Counted from the first letter of the stretch, positions 30,097 through 37,951 are shown. The stretch is DNA of 45,102 nucleotides from Candidatus Nomurabacteria bacterium (GCA_943349725.1 CALQZP010000002.1:1-45102), one strand, 5' to 3'. Numbers and translations: made by a program. The notes: generated by a model from the letters alone, not told the origin.

Positions 30097-30480
30097 CTAC
30101 ACACCTCTCACCACCATCGCGTTATCACCCTGTGGGCCGGTATTCGCGCAGACGAGCTTTCGCGGCAACTGCCACACCTTGACTGAAAGGTAGTCCTCGC
30201 ATTCTACAACGGACATACACCCATGCGGAAAGGAAACGTGACGATCCACTTTATCCCGCTTCCGCGGAGAAAGCGCAACCGTTATGGGCTTGGCACTAAA
30301 ATCAGGACATTCAAAAACGGAGGTGAATTCACCGTCAGCACTCTCGCTTCCGACTGCGTTTTGGAGAACACAACGCTTATCCACGCACTCATTGCAATCG
30401 GGGTAAAGGACCCAGAAAAGCATACCGCTCTTTTTATGACTCTTCACTAACCTCTTGAAAACAACATTCTCTCGCGCCAC
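30097..30480 (-). CDS. Unknown 127-aa cysteine-containing protein
   Basis: A small protein (V/M-A-R-E-N-V-V-F-K-R-L-V-K-S-H) with a cysteine cluster C-N-E-C-V-D-K-R-C near residue 30 and further cysteines at three later positions. It could bind a metal. I do not recognise it. The GTG start has AAGAGG upstream at workable spacing. It lies between the lytic transglycosylase and rpmE with its own gaps. Confidence 0.5.
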   Translation of the reverse strand: MARENVVFKRLVKSHKKSGMLFWVLYPDCNECVDKRCVLQNAVGSESADGEFTSVFECPDFSAKPITVALSPRKRDKVDRHVSFPHGCMSVVECEDYLSVKVWQLPRKLVCANTGPQGDNAMVVRGV

Positions 30481-30529
30481 GATCCTCTTGGTTTCGTGGA
30501 GCTTTTCCTTTCTTTTTTCTTCGCTACCT

Positions 30530-30571
30530 TCTACTTTCTACCGTCTAATATCTACTGTCTATTGTCTGCTT
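30530..30571. repeat. TCTACTG heptamer array (six copies)
   Basis: Six consecutive seven-base words beginning TCT (TCTACTT, TCTACCG, TCTAATA, TCTACTG, TCTATTG, TCTGCTT) in exact register. It lies just after the lytic transglycosylase stop. Confidence 0.85.
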
Positions 30572-30576
30572 TCTTT

Positions 30577-31914
30577 CTAAAGATTCTGCAACGGGTCAAT
30601 CATATTTTCCTGTATGTTTGTCGCGTGGGACATAACATTCGCCGCGTAAGTCTTTCCTCTTGTCTTCCATGCGCTTCCTGCATAGTACTTCGCCGCGGCG
30701 GTAGACTCTGCCGAATATCCTCCTGCATCAGCGCCAAGGTCTGAAAGATAGATACCCGAAGCAAAAAATGCATCACGCGGAATCCATGGGTCGGGAGTGG
30801 ACACGCCCGACGCCTTGGCGATTCGCTTTTCAAGTGGTGCCCATGTTGAGGGGATAAACTGGGAAGGCCCCATCGCACCTCCATAGCCACCTTTTTGAGG
30901 GCAGGATACCGGCTTCAACTTTGGGTCAAAACCCAAACGCTCAGAAAGGCTTAAGAATGGAAGAATGTCTCTCGTCGGCTTCATAATCGCCTTAAAGGGT
31001 GTTCCGGTATTTTTGCCGACTCCATCACCGGTCGTAAGATTGGTGACGAGACACTGTCCTACGTTTTCTCCAAGATTGGTTTCCTGGGTCAAAATGGCGA
31101 GTAGGAACGCCGGCCGAATTCCCGTCCTTTTCTGTACCTCAAGAGCGTAGTTATAGGCAGTCCCAAACGGAATTGCCGCGCTGTCGCGGAGTGAAAAGAG
31201 TGCGGAGCGTATCTGCGCAGCGCGTTTTTCCCGCTCACCGAGAATTCCTTTGTACGTCTTTTCTTCCGTCTTACTTATCGCAAGTAGCTCCTTTTTCTGT
31301 GCCTCACTCTTTTGAATTTGACGCTGTTCCGCCTCTATCGTCTTGCGAGCATCCGTTTCCGCATCTTGCCGTTTGGTCAGTGTTTCCTTTGCCGTTTCCG
31401 TTACCGTACGTGTCGTGCGTATGGACTCAAACGACTGTTTGAGTGCACGTTCAAATGCCCTAATAGAATCCAAGTCACTAAAAAAATCCGAAAGCTTCTG
31501 TCCACTCAAAGCAAACTCTGCGATCGAATTAGACTCAAGCGCGTTTGTCTTGCGAATGAGCTCGGCGAGTGAATCTTCCTGTCTCGTTATCTTTTGATTT
31601 AAGCCGACAATAACTGTGGTCTTTTCTCCGATATCTTTACCGAGTTGTTGAATGACAATGTTCTTCGCTTTTATGGTTGCTTTCGCTTCAGCGATTTTGG
31701 CATTGAGAATTGCAATGTCACGAGAAATAGAGGCGGTCTCGTTTTCTTTAGAGGCAAGAATGCCCGCCCAGTGCGCGATGTCTTTGTTCGTCGCATCAAG
31801 CTCGACCTGAAGCTCCGCCTGTCGCCGGGCGACTGCATCAGTGCTTTGAGCATACGTACAAAACGGAATAGCGAGAACTAAAAGTATAAAAAGAGTTGTG
31901 AAGCTTTTAGTCAT
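30577..31914 (-). CDS. Secreted coiled-coil lytic transglycosylase
   Basis: A 445-aa exported cell-wall hydrolase. A signal peptide (M-T-K-S-F-T-T-L-F-I-L-L-V-L-A-I-P-F-C-T-Y-A-Q) leads into about 210 residues of coiled coil, like the EnvC/PcsB type. The C-terminal domain has the transglycosylase features: the likely catalytic Glu in L-L-A-I-L-T-Q-E-T-N-L-G and G-A-M-G-P-S-Q-F-I-P-S-T-W, which is MltB-like. It would cleave peptidoglycan glycan strands during growth or division, probably under control of the coiled coil. Confidence 0.85.
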   Translation of the reverse strand: MTKSFTTLFILLVLAIPFCTYAQSTDAVARRQAELQVELDATNKDIAHWAGILASKENETASISRDIAILNAKIAEAKATIKAKNIVIQQLGKDIGEKTTVIVGLNQKITRQEDSLAELIRKTNALESNSIAEFALSGQKLSDFFSDLDSIRAFERALKQSFESIRTTRTVTETAKETLTKRQDAETDARKTIEAEQRQIQKSEAQKKELLAISKTEEKTYKGILGEREKRAAQIRSALFSLRDSAAIPFGTAYNYALEVQKRTGIRPAFLLAILTQETNLGENVGQCLVTNLTTGDGVGKNTGTPFKAIMKPTRDILPFLSLSERLGFDPKLKPVSCPQKGGYGGAMGPSQFIPSTWAPLEKRIAKASGVSTPDPWIPRDAFFASGIYLSDLGADAGGYSAESTAAAKYYAGSAWKTRGKTYAANVMSHATNIQENMIDPLQNL

Positions 31915-31930
31915 ATCCGTGCCTGTTTTA

Positions 31931-32008
31931 TTCCTCCTTTTTTAAAGCCTGCTCGACTGAACGACCTCAGTCGTTCGGGCGGGCTCCCTTTAGCAAAGGG
32001 AGAATAAG
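31931..32008. repeat. DUF559-type repeat between transglycosylase and rplY
   Basis: TTCCTCCTTTTTTAAAG, a GAACGAC...GTCGTTC hairpin and GGCTCCCTTTAGCAAAGGGAGAATAAG. This is the left end plus right end of the DUF559 unit with the gene missing. Confidence 0.75.
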
Positions 32009-32025
32009 ATGCCCCACAATGGTAA

Positions 32026-32056
32026 CACAAAAGGCGGGTTCTCTCCGCCTTTTGTG
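32026..32056 (-). terminator. Terminator after rplY
   Basis: CACAAAAGGCGG and CCGCCTTTTGTG form a 12-bp stem with a seven-base loop, about 30 bases past the rplY stop. Confidence 0.8.
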
Positions 32057-32085
32057 CTTTGATTTCGTATGGTGTGAAAAGAAAG

Positions 32086-32793
32086 TTATTTTTTGGCCTC
32101 TTTCTTTTCCTCCTTCTTTGCGGGAGCCTTTGCAGAAGCGCCTCCTTCGGCGGCTGTAGCACCTTCTTCGCCTGGAACAGGCTCTTTACCCTTCTTCATT
32201 ACTTCAATCGTAGAGAGGTCAACCGGAGCTTCCTCCACCACTTCTTCTCTCGGTTCGTACACCGAGGCGATAACGTCGTCGGGAGAAATAACGAGAGTTA
32301 CACCTTCGGGAAGGTTAATTTCCTTGGCGGTAATGACGCTGTCAAACGCGACAAGCGGAGAAATATCAATTTCAAGTTTCTGGGGAAGGTTTTTCGGCTC
32401 GGCTTCAATTTCAAGGCTGTGCACCACTTTGACGAGCACACCACCAAGGTCCTTAACCGCGGGAGAAACACCCTTAAATTCAATCGGAACCTTAATCTTG
32501 AGTTTCTGTCCTTTTTCAAACACGTAAAAGTCGGCGTGACGAGCCTCACCTGTTACCGGATGCTTATCCACATCGTGAATAAGAGAGGGAATCTCTTCGG
32601 TGCCGTGCTGAAGATTGACGACGGTGTTTTCACCGGCCTTTTTCCAGACCTTTCCAAAATCACGAGTAGAAAGCGTGATGGAGGTTGACGCTTGTTTCTT
32701 ACCGTAAAAGACCGCGGGAATCTTACCTCCGTTTCTAAGGGTATTCGGAGCCACTTTCGGGTCCCGCTTTTCAAAAGCTAAGTTGATTGCCAT
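32086..32793 (-). CDS. rplY: 50S ribosomal protein bL25 (CTC/TL5 form)
   Basis: A 5S-rRNA-binding large-subunit protein, 235 aa. The N-terminal L25 domain (R-N-G-G-K-I-P-A-V-F-Y-G) is followed by the TL5/CTC beta domain (about residues 95-185). A low-complexity tail rich in Ala, Glu and Lys ends the protein. A -10 (TATAGT on the minus strand) lies eight bases before the ATG. It is upstream of the transglycosylase and downstream of the DUF559 element on the same strand. Confidence 0.93.
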   Translation of the reverse strand: MAINLAFEKRDPKVAPNTLRNGGKIPAVFYGKKQASTSITLSTRDFGKVWKKAGENTVVNLQHGTEEIPSLIHDVDKHPVTGEARHADFYVFEKGQKLKIKVPIEFKGVSPAVKDLGGVLVKVVHSLEIEAEPKNLPQKLEIDISPLVAFDSVITAKEINLPEGVTLVISPDDVIASVYEPREEVVEEAPVDLSTIEVMKKGKEPVPGEEGATAAEGGASAKAPAKKEEKKEAKK

Positions 32794-32818
32794 AGGGCGA
32801 TACTATAGCGAAATCTTC

Positions 32819-33226
32819 CTAAAAATGCAACGTGTTTGGTTCCTCCTTTGTAAAAGGAGGTGCCGAGGTCTTCCGAGGCGGAGGATTTAAGACATCTTCA
32901 ATAGTTCGTAGTACGCCTTCCATGTTATGACGTACATCACTATCTAGAAATCGGAGAAATCGAATGCCTTCACACTCTATCGCCTTTTGTCTTTGAATAT
33001 CCTTATCAATCTTTCCATTATGCGTTGCACCATCAATTTCAAGGGCAAGCCTTAGCTTTTCACAGTAGAAGTCAACTACATAGGTCAATATAGGCCGTTG
33101 TCGAAGGAATTGAACCCCTAATTTCCTCGCCTTCAATTCCTTCCACAAAAGCGCTTCGGCAAGATTGCCTGACGAGCGTAGAATTCGTCCGACTTTTTTC
33201 AAATCTGAACGATAGTGAAGCTTCAT
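32819..33226 (-). CDS. DUF559 endonuclease-like protein
   Basis: A 135-aa protein with the DUF559 fold, related to very-short-patch repair (Vsr) and other PD-(D/E)xK nucleases. It starts M-K-L-H-Y-R-S-D-L-K-K-V-G-R-I-L-R, then A-E-A-L-L-W-K-E-L. The nuclease core is V-V-D-F-Y-C-E-K-L-R-L-A-L-E-I-D-G-A-T-H, with candidate Asp and Glu residues. The last 22 residues (P-P-P-R-K-T-S-A-P-P-F-T-K-E-E...) are encoded by the left terminal repeat, and the start codon directly abuts the right one. It is the only gene in the unit and the best candidate for the enzyme that mobilises it. Confidence 0.85.
   Translation of the reverse strand: MKLHYRSDLKKVGRILRSSGNLAEALLWKELKARKLGVQFLRQRPILTYVVDFYCEKLRLALEIDGATHNGKIDKDIQRQKAIECEGIRFLRFLDSDVRHNMEGVLRTIEDVLNPPPRKTSAPPFTKEEPNTLHF
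32839..32890. repeat. Left terminal repeat of the DUF559 unit
   Basis: 52 bp: GTTCCTCCTTTGTAAAAGGA-type hairpin, a variable inner hairpin, then GGAGGATTT. It is the inverted counterpart of 33227-33278. The outer 24 bases differ at one position only, and the inner loop differs. Confidence 0.9.
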
Positions 33227-33278
33227 AAATCCTCCGTCCTGATAAGAATCAGGACACCTCCTTTTGCAAAGGAGGAAC
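33227..33278. repeat. Right terminal repeat of the DUF559 unit
   Basis: 52 bp: AAATCCTCCG, a self-complementary TCCTGAT-AAGA-ATCAGGA stem-loop, then CACCTCCTTTTGCAAAGGAG-type hairpin. It starts at the base next to the DUF559 ATG and runs to the dehydrogenase stop. Confidence 0.9.
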
Positions 33279-34246
33279 TAAGAAACCCGATTGGGTGGTA
33301 CCTTCCCCTCAAAAAAGGCGATGAGGTTTTCGGCGACAAGCTTTGCCATACCGTCACGGGCAGACCTCGTGGCAGAAGCAGTGTGCGGTGTAATGACTAC
33401 ATTCGGGAGCTTCGCTAGACCCTTTGCGAGTTTTGGTTCGTGTTCAAACACATCAAGGCCGGCACCACAGATGACATTTTTCTGGAGCGCTTCTACAAGC
33501 GCTTTTTCGTCTATGACAGGACCACGAGAAGTATTTAAGAGGTACGCACTCTTTTTCATGAGTGCGAGGCGCTCCGCATTCATGAGGTGCGTGGTAGTTG
33601 GAAGAAGTGGTACGTGAATAGAGATGATATCGGCTTCCTTCAAAACCTCTTCGGGTGTTGCGCGGAAGGTTCCTCCGGTCGCTTTTTCAAACTCCTCACT
33701 CTTTTTAATGTCATAGTAAATGACGGACATCCCAAGCCCTTTTCCCGCAATTTCAGCAACCCGTCCACCAATTCGTCCCGCGCCTAGGATGCCAAGCACT
33801 TTCCCTTGCAGTTCCTCGCCAAGAAAAAGCTCTGGACCCCATCCTTTGTATTTTCCCTTACGAAGATAGGTATCACTTTCCACCACACGCTTCACCACCG
33901 CAAACATAAGTGCAATAGTGTGTTCCGCGACTGCTTCCGTTAGCGCACCAGGGGTGTTCGTGATGGTTACTCCTCTCTTTTTCGCCTCATCCAGATACAC
34001 ATTGTTAAATCCAACAGCATAGTTCGCGAAAATCTTCGCGGTCGGTACCGCGTCAAATACTTCTCCATCAATCGTGTCGGTAAGGAGCGAGAGTACGCCA
34101 TCGTACGGTTTCTTCTTGAGAACCTTAATAAGTTCCCGCTTCGTAAGCGGTCGGTCTTTGGTGGAAATGTCCAGTTCAAACCCCTTACTCTTCAGCATTG
34201 AAAGTCCAACGTCGGGAATCTTTCGGGTTACATATATCGTAGTCAT
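33278..34246 (-). CDS. D-isomer-specific 2-hydroxyacid dehydrogenase
   Basis: An NAD(P)-dependent oxidoreductase, 322 aa, of the glyoxylate/hydroxypyruvate reductase-like branch. The Rossmann motif is G-I-L-G-A-G-R-I-G-G. The catalytic residues are visible as Arg in N-T-S-R-G-P-V-I-D-E, Glu in D-V-F-E-H-E-P and His in T-P-H-T-A-S. It would reduce a 2-keto acid such as glyoxylate, hydroxypyruvate or pyruvate; the exact substrate cannot be read. There is no ACT domain, so 3-phosphoglycerate dehydrogenase is less likely. Confidence 0.9.
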   Translation of the reverse strand: MTTIYVTRKIPDVGLSMLKSKGFELDISTKDRPLTKRELIKVLKKKPYDGVLSLLTDTIDGEVFDAVPTAKIFANYAVGFNNVYLDEAKKRGVTITNTPGALTEAVAEHTIALMFAVVKRVVESDTYLRKGKYKGWGPELFLGEELQGKVLGILGAGRIGGRVAEIAGKGLGMSVIYYDIKKSEEFEKATGGTFRATPEEVLKEADIISIHVPLLPTTTHLMNAERLALMKKSAYLLNTSRGPVIDEKALVEALQKNVICGAGLDVFEHEPKLAKGLAKLPNVVITPHTASATRSARDGMAKLVAENLIAFFEGKVPPNRVS

Positions 34247-34371
34247 AGAATAGAAAATAATGAATTAAGAGTTAGGCAAAGAAAGCATGCACATTTTCGG
34301 TGCCTAATTTCAGTATTCATACTTGATACTTCAACGTACGGAATATGATACCATACCCGTACGGTTAGCTG

Positions 34372-34377
34372 TATAAT
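34372..34377 (+). promoter_or_regulatory. -10 element of the PfkB-family kinase gene
   Basis: TATAAT, preceded directly by TG, ends six bases before the ATG at 34384. It predicts a leaderless mRNA. GTACGG words on both sides of the upstream 40 bases form an imperfect inverted repeat that could be an operator. Confidence 0.65.
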
Positions 34378-34383
34378 ACAATC

Positions 34384-35493
34384 ATGCACAAACAACTAGA
34401 CTTCCTCGCCATCGGCGACATCACGACCGACGCGTTTATAAAACTCAAAGAAGCCAGTGTTTCCTGCGATATTGATAAGGAGAACTGCACCATCTCAATG
34501 CGCTTTGCCGACAAAGTCCCCTACGAATCGGTAGAGGTTGTCCGCGCGGTCGGCAATTCGCCGAACGCTTCGGTGTCAGCCTCTCGCCTCGGACTCGCTT
34601 CCGGACTTGTCACCGACATTGGTGATGACGAAAATGGACGCGACTGCACGGACACGCTGAAACAGGAAAAAGTAGACACCAGCCTAGTCACCATCCACAA
34701 AGGAGAGAAAACAAACTACCACTACGTCTTGATGTATGAGGCAGAGCGTACGATTTTGGTAAAGCACGAGGAGTATAGCTACAAACTTCCCGCGATTGAA
34801 CCTGCGCCAAAATGGATATATCTTTCGTCACTCGGGGGAAACTCGGAACAGTATCACTCTGAACTCGCGGACTACCTTGAGAGCAATCCTGGAGTACAAC
34901 TCGCTTTTCAGCCCGGAACTTTTCAGATGAAATTAGGAAGAGAGAAGCTAAAAAGACTTTACCAGCGTTCCGCTCTCTTCTTCTGCAATAAGGAGGAGGC
35001 GGGGCGCATTCTCTCTTTCCCCATTCCTCCTTTACTAAAGGAGGTGTCCGAGTCTTCGAGGACGGAGGATTTAAATCCCTCCCCCTCACGGGGGTCTACG
35101 ACCATTTCAGTACTCCCTTTGGAAAAGGGAGAATTGCACATCAAAAAGTTACTTTCTGGTATCGGCGCACTTGGACCAAAAACTGTGGTGATTACCGACG
35201 GACCAAAAGGTGCGTACGCATACGATAGCGCCACAGACGAATACTTATTTATGCCGATTTACCCGGACCCGAAACCTCCCGTTTCCCGCACAGGTGCCGG
35301 TGATGCCTTCGCCTCAACTTTTACCTCCGCCATTATTCTCGGCAAATCGGTCAAAGAGGCACTCACGTGGGCGCCTATCAACTCCGCCTATGTAGTGCAA
35401 CAAATCGGCGCACAAAAAGGACTCCTTACTCGCGCGGAGCTTGAAAACTATCTTGCCTCTGCACCTGAAAACTACACGCCTGCACACCTCTAA
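34384..35493 (+). CDS. PfkB-family carbohydrate/nucleoside kinase
   Basis: A 369-aa ribokinase-type sugar or nucleoside kinase. The N-terminus has A-I-G-D-I-T-T-D-A-F, the middle V-R-A-V-G-N-S-P-N-A-S-V, and the active site is T-G-A-G-D-A-F-A-S with the catalytic Asp. About 37 residues that do not fit the family (P-P-L-L-K-E-V-S-E-S-S-R... to L-P-L-E-K-G-E) lie between E-E-A-G-R-I-L-S-F-P-I and L-H-I-K-K-L-L. They are encoded by a 111-bp repeat. The insertion is in a loop before the ATP-binding half, so the enzyme may still work. Confidence 0.9.
   Translation: MHKQLDFLAIGDITTDAFIKLKEASVSCDIDKENCTISMRFADKVPYESVEVVRAVGNSPNASVSASRLGLASGLVTDIGDDENGRDCTDTLKQEKVDTSLVTIHKGEKTNYHYVLMYEAERTILVKHEEYSYKLPAIEPAPKWIYLSSLGGNSEQYHSELADYLESNPGVQLAFQPGTFQMKLGREKLKRLYQRSALFFCNKEEAGRILSFPIPPLLKEVSESSRTEDLNPSPSRGSTTISVLPLEKGELHIKKLLSGIGALGPKTVVITDGPKGAYAYDSATDEYLFMPIYPDPKPPVSRTGAGDAFASTFTSAIILGKSVKEALTWAPINSAYVVQQIGAQKGLLTRAELENYLASAPENYTPAHL
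35023..35133. repeat. Gene-less DUF559 unit translated inside pfkB
   Basis: A left end (35023-35073: ATTCCTCCTTTACTAAAGGA-type hairpin, inner loop, GGAGGATTTA) is joined directly to a right end (35074-35133: AATCCCTCC, hairpin, GTACTCCCTTTGGAAAAGGG). It equals the DUF559 unit with the gene removed. 111 is divisible by three. Confidence 0.85.
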
Positions 35494-35541
35494 CCTGAAC
35501 CCAGAAACCAACCGTTCAACCAAGAAACAGTGGCCTGCTGT

Positions 35542-35569
35542 TTCTACTATACTACAGAGTATAGTAGAA
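35542..35569. repeat. Palindrome upstream of the TrpR-like gene
   Basis: 12-bp arms (TTCTACTATACT and its complement) around ACAG. The right arm includes TATAGT, a possible -10 for the gene that starts 18 bases on. The 28-base core is identical to that of 36090-36123. Confidence 0.9.
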
Positions 35570-35583
35570 TTAAAAAATCAACT

Positions 35584-36054
35584 ATGCCAAGAAAAGAACT
35601 ATCAAAAATCAACCCTAAGGAGCGGCAACGAATCCTCGATGAATTTTGGACGATGATAGCGCTTCTAGATACAAAGGATCAGGTGAAAAACTTTTTTAAG
35701 GATTTACTTTCGGCGAGTGAGTCGGTTATGCTGGCGCGTCGTATTCAAATTGCCAAGCTTCTCCTGTCCGGAGTCGGCTACGATGCTATAGAAAAGCGAC
35801 TGGGAACCGGACCGACCACTATCGCTTCGGTACATCGCTGGCTCCAGGGAGGCTTTGGTGGCTATGCGAGTGCGATACCGAAGCTTACGCAGGAAATCGA
35901 GAGGCGAGAGAAAGTCGCAGAGCGGCGCGAGGAAGAAAGCGTCCCTTTAAGTTCAAGATGGATGCGAAAAAAGTACCCGCTTCATTACCTTCTCGTAAAC
36001 ATGATGAACGACGATGACGAAGATTTGAGCCCTCCCCGCAAGATTTCAGGCTAG
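35584..36054 (+). CDS. TrpR-family (YerC/YecD-like) DNA-binding protein
   Basis: A 156-aa helical protein whose first 95 residues match the Trp-repressor fold as found in YerC/YecD: F-F-K-D-L-L-S-A-S-E-S-V-M-L-A-R-R-I, then L-L-S-G-V-G-Y-D-A-I-E-K-R-L-G-T-G-P-T-T-I-A-S-V, the helix-turn-helix. The tail is charged and unique. The start M-P-R-K-E-L was chosen for family fit; an in-frame extension upstream reads through the palindrome. Binding to the flanking palindrome is likely, because Trp-repressor-like proteins recognise symmetric sites. The target genes are unknown. Confidence 0.85.
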   Translation: MPRKELSKINPKERQRILDEFWTMIALLDTKDQVKNFFKDLLSASESVMLARRIQIAKLLLSGVGYDAIEKRLGTGPTTIASVHRWLQGGFGGYASAIPKLTQEIERREKVAERREEESVPLSSRWMRKKYPLHYLLVNMMNDDDEDLSPPRKISG

Positions 36055-36089
36055 GCTAAACTGATCTGACCTCCGACCTAACCTGTTTT

Positions 36090-36123
36090 ATTTTCTACTA
36101 TACTACAGAGTATAGTAGAAAAT
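36090..36123. repeat. Palindrome downstream of the TrpR-like gene
   Basis: 15-bp arms (ATTTTCTACTATACT and its complement) around ACAG, 36 bases past the stop codon. The inner 28 bases equal the upstream copy; the outer bases are extended and still paired. The following 190 bases to the next gene show nothing else I recognise. Confidence 0.9.
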
Positions 36124-36310
36124 GTTTGAGGCAAATTAACGTAACCACTTATTCCGTTTAATTACTTATCCCCAATGTACCCAGAAAAGGTTCTGCGTGT
36201 TTCCTTCCCCCGCGCCTTGCATTTACTATTCTTTTCCTTGTTGCGGAAGAGGGGGCTCTGTAACGCTTTCAACATAGTACTAGGTAGTATAGCAGATCTA
36301 TTCGGAGATA

Positions 36311-36897
36311 TTATAAACCTTCCTTAATGAGAACGCTGTAGTCAAACTCGGTATTCCAGTTGCGCCCTGACGGGCATCCTCCGGGCGTGCTAGCAGAACA
36401 AAGCGACGGCGTACCACACATCGCGTTTTGTTTATTATCAAAACCTGCTGTCTCCACTTCGTGAATGGCGATGACGGCAAAGGGACCTTTAATATCGGGA
36501 CAGTTCGCATAGCGCTGGTCATAGCGATAGTAGGCATAATAATAATTTCCACCTGGGATAAACAGATTGAAACCGGTGTTAGTGGTATTTACCGGATCAA
36601 CAGACACTTTACTCATATAGGGCTTAATCGCCACGATAAAATTAGCAGGATTAACGTCACTTGTCTCCCAACCACCGTGCGGCCCGGGAACAGGAGGGGG
36701 AAACTGCCCGTCGTGGTCGGCGGCATAGAGATGAAGTGCCTTTATAATCTCATTCATATCGGAAACGCGCCGAGCATCCCTCCCTTTTTGTCGTGCGCTA
36801 TTCAAACTTGCAAAGACAATAGACGACAGCATGCCGATGATGGCGATGACAACGAGGAGTTCTATGAGGGTGAACGCTTTTTTGAGTTCAAGTGCAT
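36311..36897 (-). pseudogene. Type IV pseudopilin (3), frameshifted at the leader
   Basis: The pilin helix F-T-L-I-E-L-L-V-V-I-A-I-I-G-M-L-S-S-I-V-F-A-S-L-N-S-A-R is intact, but no start codon lies in its frame. An ATG at 36897 opens M-H-L-N-S-K-K in another frame and would join it if the A6 run (just after T-C) had one more A. The residue before the cleavage site would be Ala, not the usual Gly. The C-terminal part (K-P-Y-M-S-K-V-S-V-D-P and two late cysteine pairs) looks normal. It may be a pseudogene, a phase-variable gene or a sequencing error. It lies downstream of tktB. Confidence 0.7.
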
Positions 36898-36910
36898 AAC
36901 CCTGATTATA

Positions 36911-37948
36911 CTACCTACCAAGCAATTTCTTTGTAGCTTGTTTGATGTGCTCAACCGTCATTCCGTAGTGAGCCAGGATTTCCTCCGGCTTGCCGGATTG
37001 CCCGAACACATCATTTACTCCGACAAACTCCATTGGAGTCGGATGTTTTTGCACTAGAAGCTCGGCCACCGCAGAGCCCATTCCTCCCATCACCTGATGT
37101 TCTTCAACGGTAACAATGCGCCCGCACTCTTTTGCAAGCTCTACGATTGCGTCTACATCAAGCGGTTTAATAGTAGCGAGATTGAGCACCGTGACAGCAA
37201 TTCCCTCTTCCTCAAGCTCTTTCGCCGCCAGGAGCGCCTTGTGCAAAAGTCCTCCTGTGCCTATTATTCCTACTTTATTCTTAATTCCTACCTGCCCGAC
37301 TGCCCCATTCAGGCGGGATTCATTATTCTGTGTTCGATAGAACACTTGCGCTTTCCCTATCTCAAACGGCGTGTCGTCCGTCGTGATAACGGGAGTCTTT
37401 TCACGCGCGAGACGAATGTAGGTCGGTGTTTTTGTTTTAGCGCAGGCGAGCGTTGCCTTCTTCGCTTCAATAGCGTCACACGGCGAAAGTACACACATAT
37501 TGGGAAGTACGCGCATAATTGCGAGGTCTTCAATGGCTTGGTGTGTTCCGCCGTCAGGACCCACGGAAACTCCCGCGTGCGAGCCAACAATCTTCACGGG
37601 GCGGTCGTTGTAGCAAATGGTGGTACGAATCTGCTCCCAGTTTCGTCCCGGGCTAAACATAGCGTACGAGCTACAGAACGGAATCTTGCCCATCGCGGCC
37701 ATACCGGAAGCGACGGTCACCAGGTTCTGCTCGGCAACACCCATTTCCACAAATCGGTTCGAGAACTTCTTCGCGAAAAGGTGCATCTGCGTAGACTCGG
37801 TAAGGTCGGCGCACAGTCCCACCACATTTTCATCCGCTTCTCCCGCAGCCAAAAGCCCCTCGCCGAACCCCTTACGAATCGGCACCTGTTCTACGTCCTT
37901 GTCCCAAATTTTGGGGTTGAGTTTTACGGCAGTGTTGAGCATCTTCAT
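36911..37948 (-). CDS. Transketolase, C-terminal subunit
   Basis: The pyrimidine-binding and C-terminal half of transketolase as a separate 345-aa gene. It has V-G-L-C-A-D-L-T-E-S-T near residue 40, V-E-M-G-V-A-E-Q-N-L (the conserved Glu that activates thiamine diphosphate) and H-A-G-V-S-V-G-P-D-G-G-T-H-Q. It pairs with the N-terminal subunit at 40387-41310, which lies upstream on the same strand. The two are normally adjacent; here 2.4 kb of small genes separates them. Truncated copies of its first 35-40 codons occur at 38881 and 39501. Confidence 0.93.
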   Translation of the reverse strand: MKMLNTAVKLNPKIWDKDVEQVPIRKGFGEGLLAAGEADENVVGLCADLTESTQMHLFAKKFSNRFVEMGVAEQNLVTVASGMAAMGKIPFCSSYAMFSPGRNWEQIRTTICYNDRPVKIVGSHAGVSVGPDGGTHQAIEDLAIMRVLPNMCVLSPCDAIEAKKATLACAKTKTPTYIRLAREKTPVITTDDTPFEIGKAQVFYRTQNNESRLNGAVGQVGIKNKVGIIGTGGLLHKALLAAKELEEEGIAVTVLNLATIKPLDVDAIVELAKECGRIVTVEEHQVMGGMGSAVAELLVQKHPTPMEFVGVNDVFGQSGKPEEILAHYGMTVEHIKQATKKLLGR

Positions 37949-37951
37949 TAA

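Larger units (their letters stand above)
32839..33278. mobile_element. Candidate DUF559 mobile unit with 52-bp terminal inverted repeats
   Basis: A 440-bp unit consisting of inverted terminal repeats and one nuclease gene. It lies exactly between rplY and the 2-hydroxyacid dehydrogenase, whose stop codon overlaps the right end. Gene-less copies of the ends are found elsewhere in the window. No target duplication is clear. Confidence 0.75.
35542..36123. mobile_element. Candidate palindrome-bracketed module C (TrpR-like)
   Basis: A 582-bp palindrome-gene-palindrome unit. The two palindromes are direct repeats with an identical 28-base core. It follows the plan of the PaaX-like modules with an unrelated protein family. 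No target duplication is apparent. Confidence 0.5.

Noticed and set aside
32819..33226. A simple Vsr mismatch-repair gene
   Set aside because: The protein has the DUF559 layout, no cytosine methylase gene is nearby, and the gene is bounded by inverted repeats on both sides.
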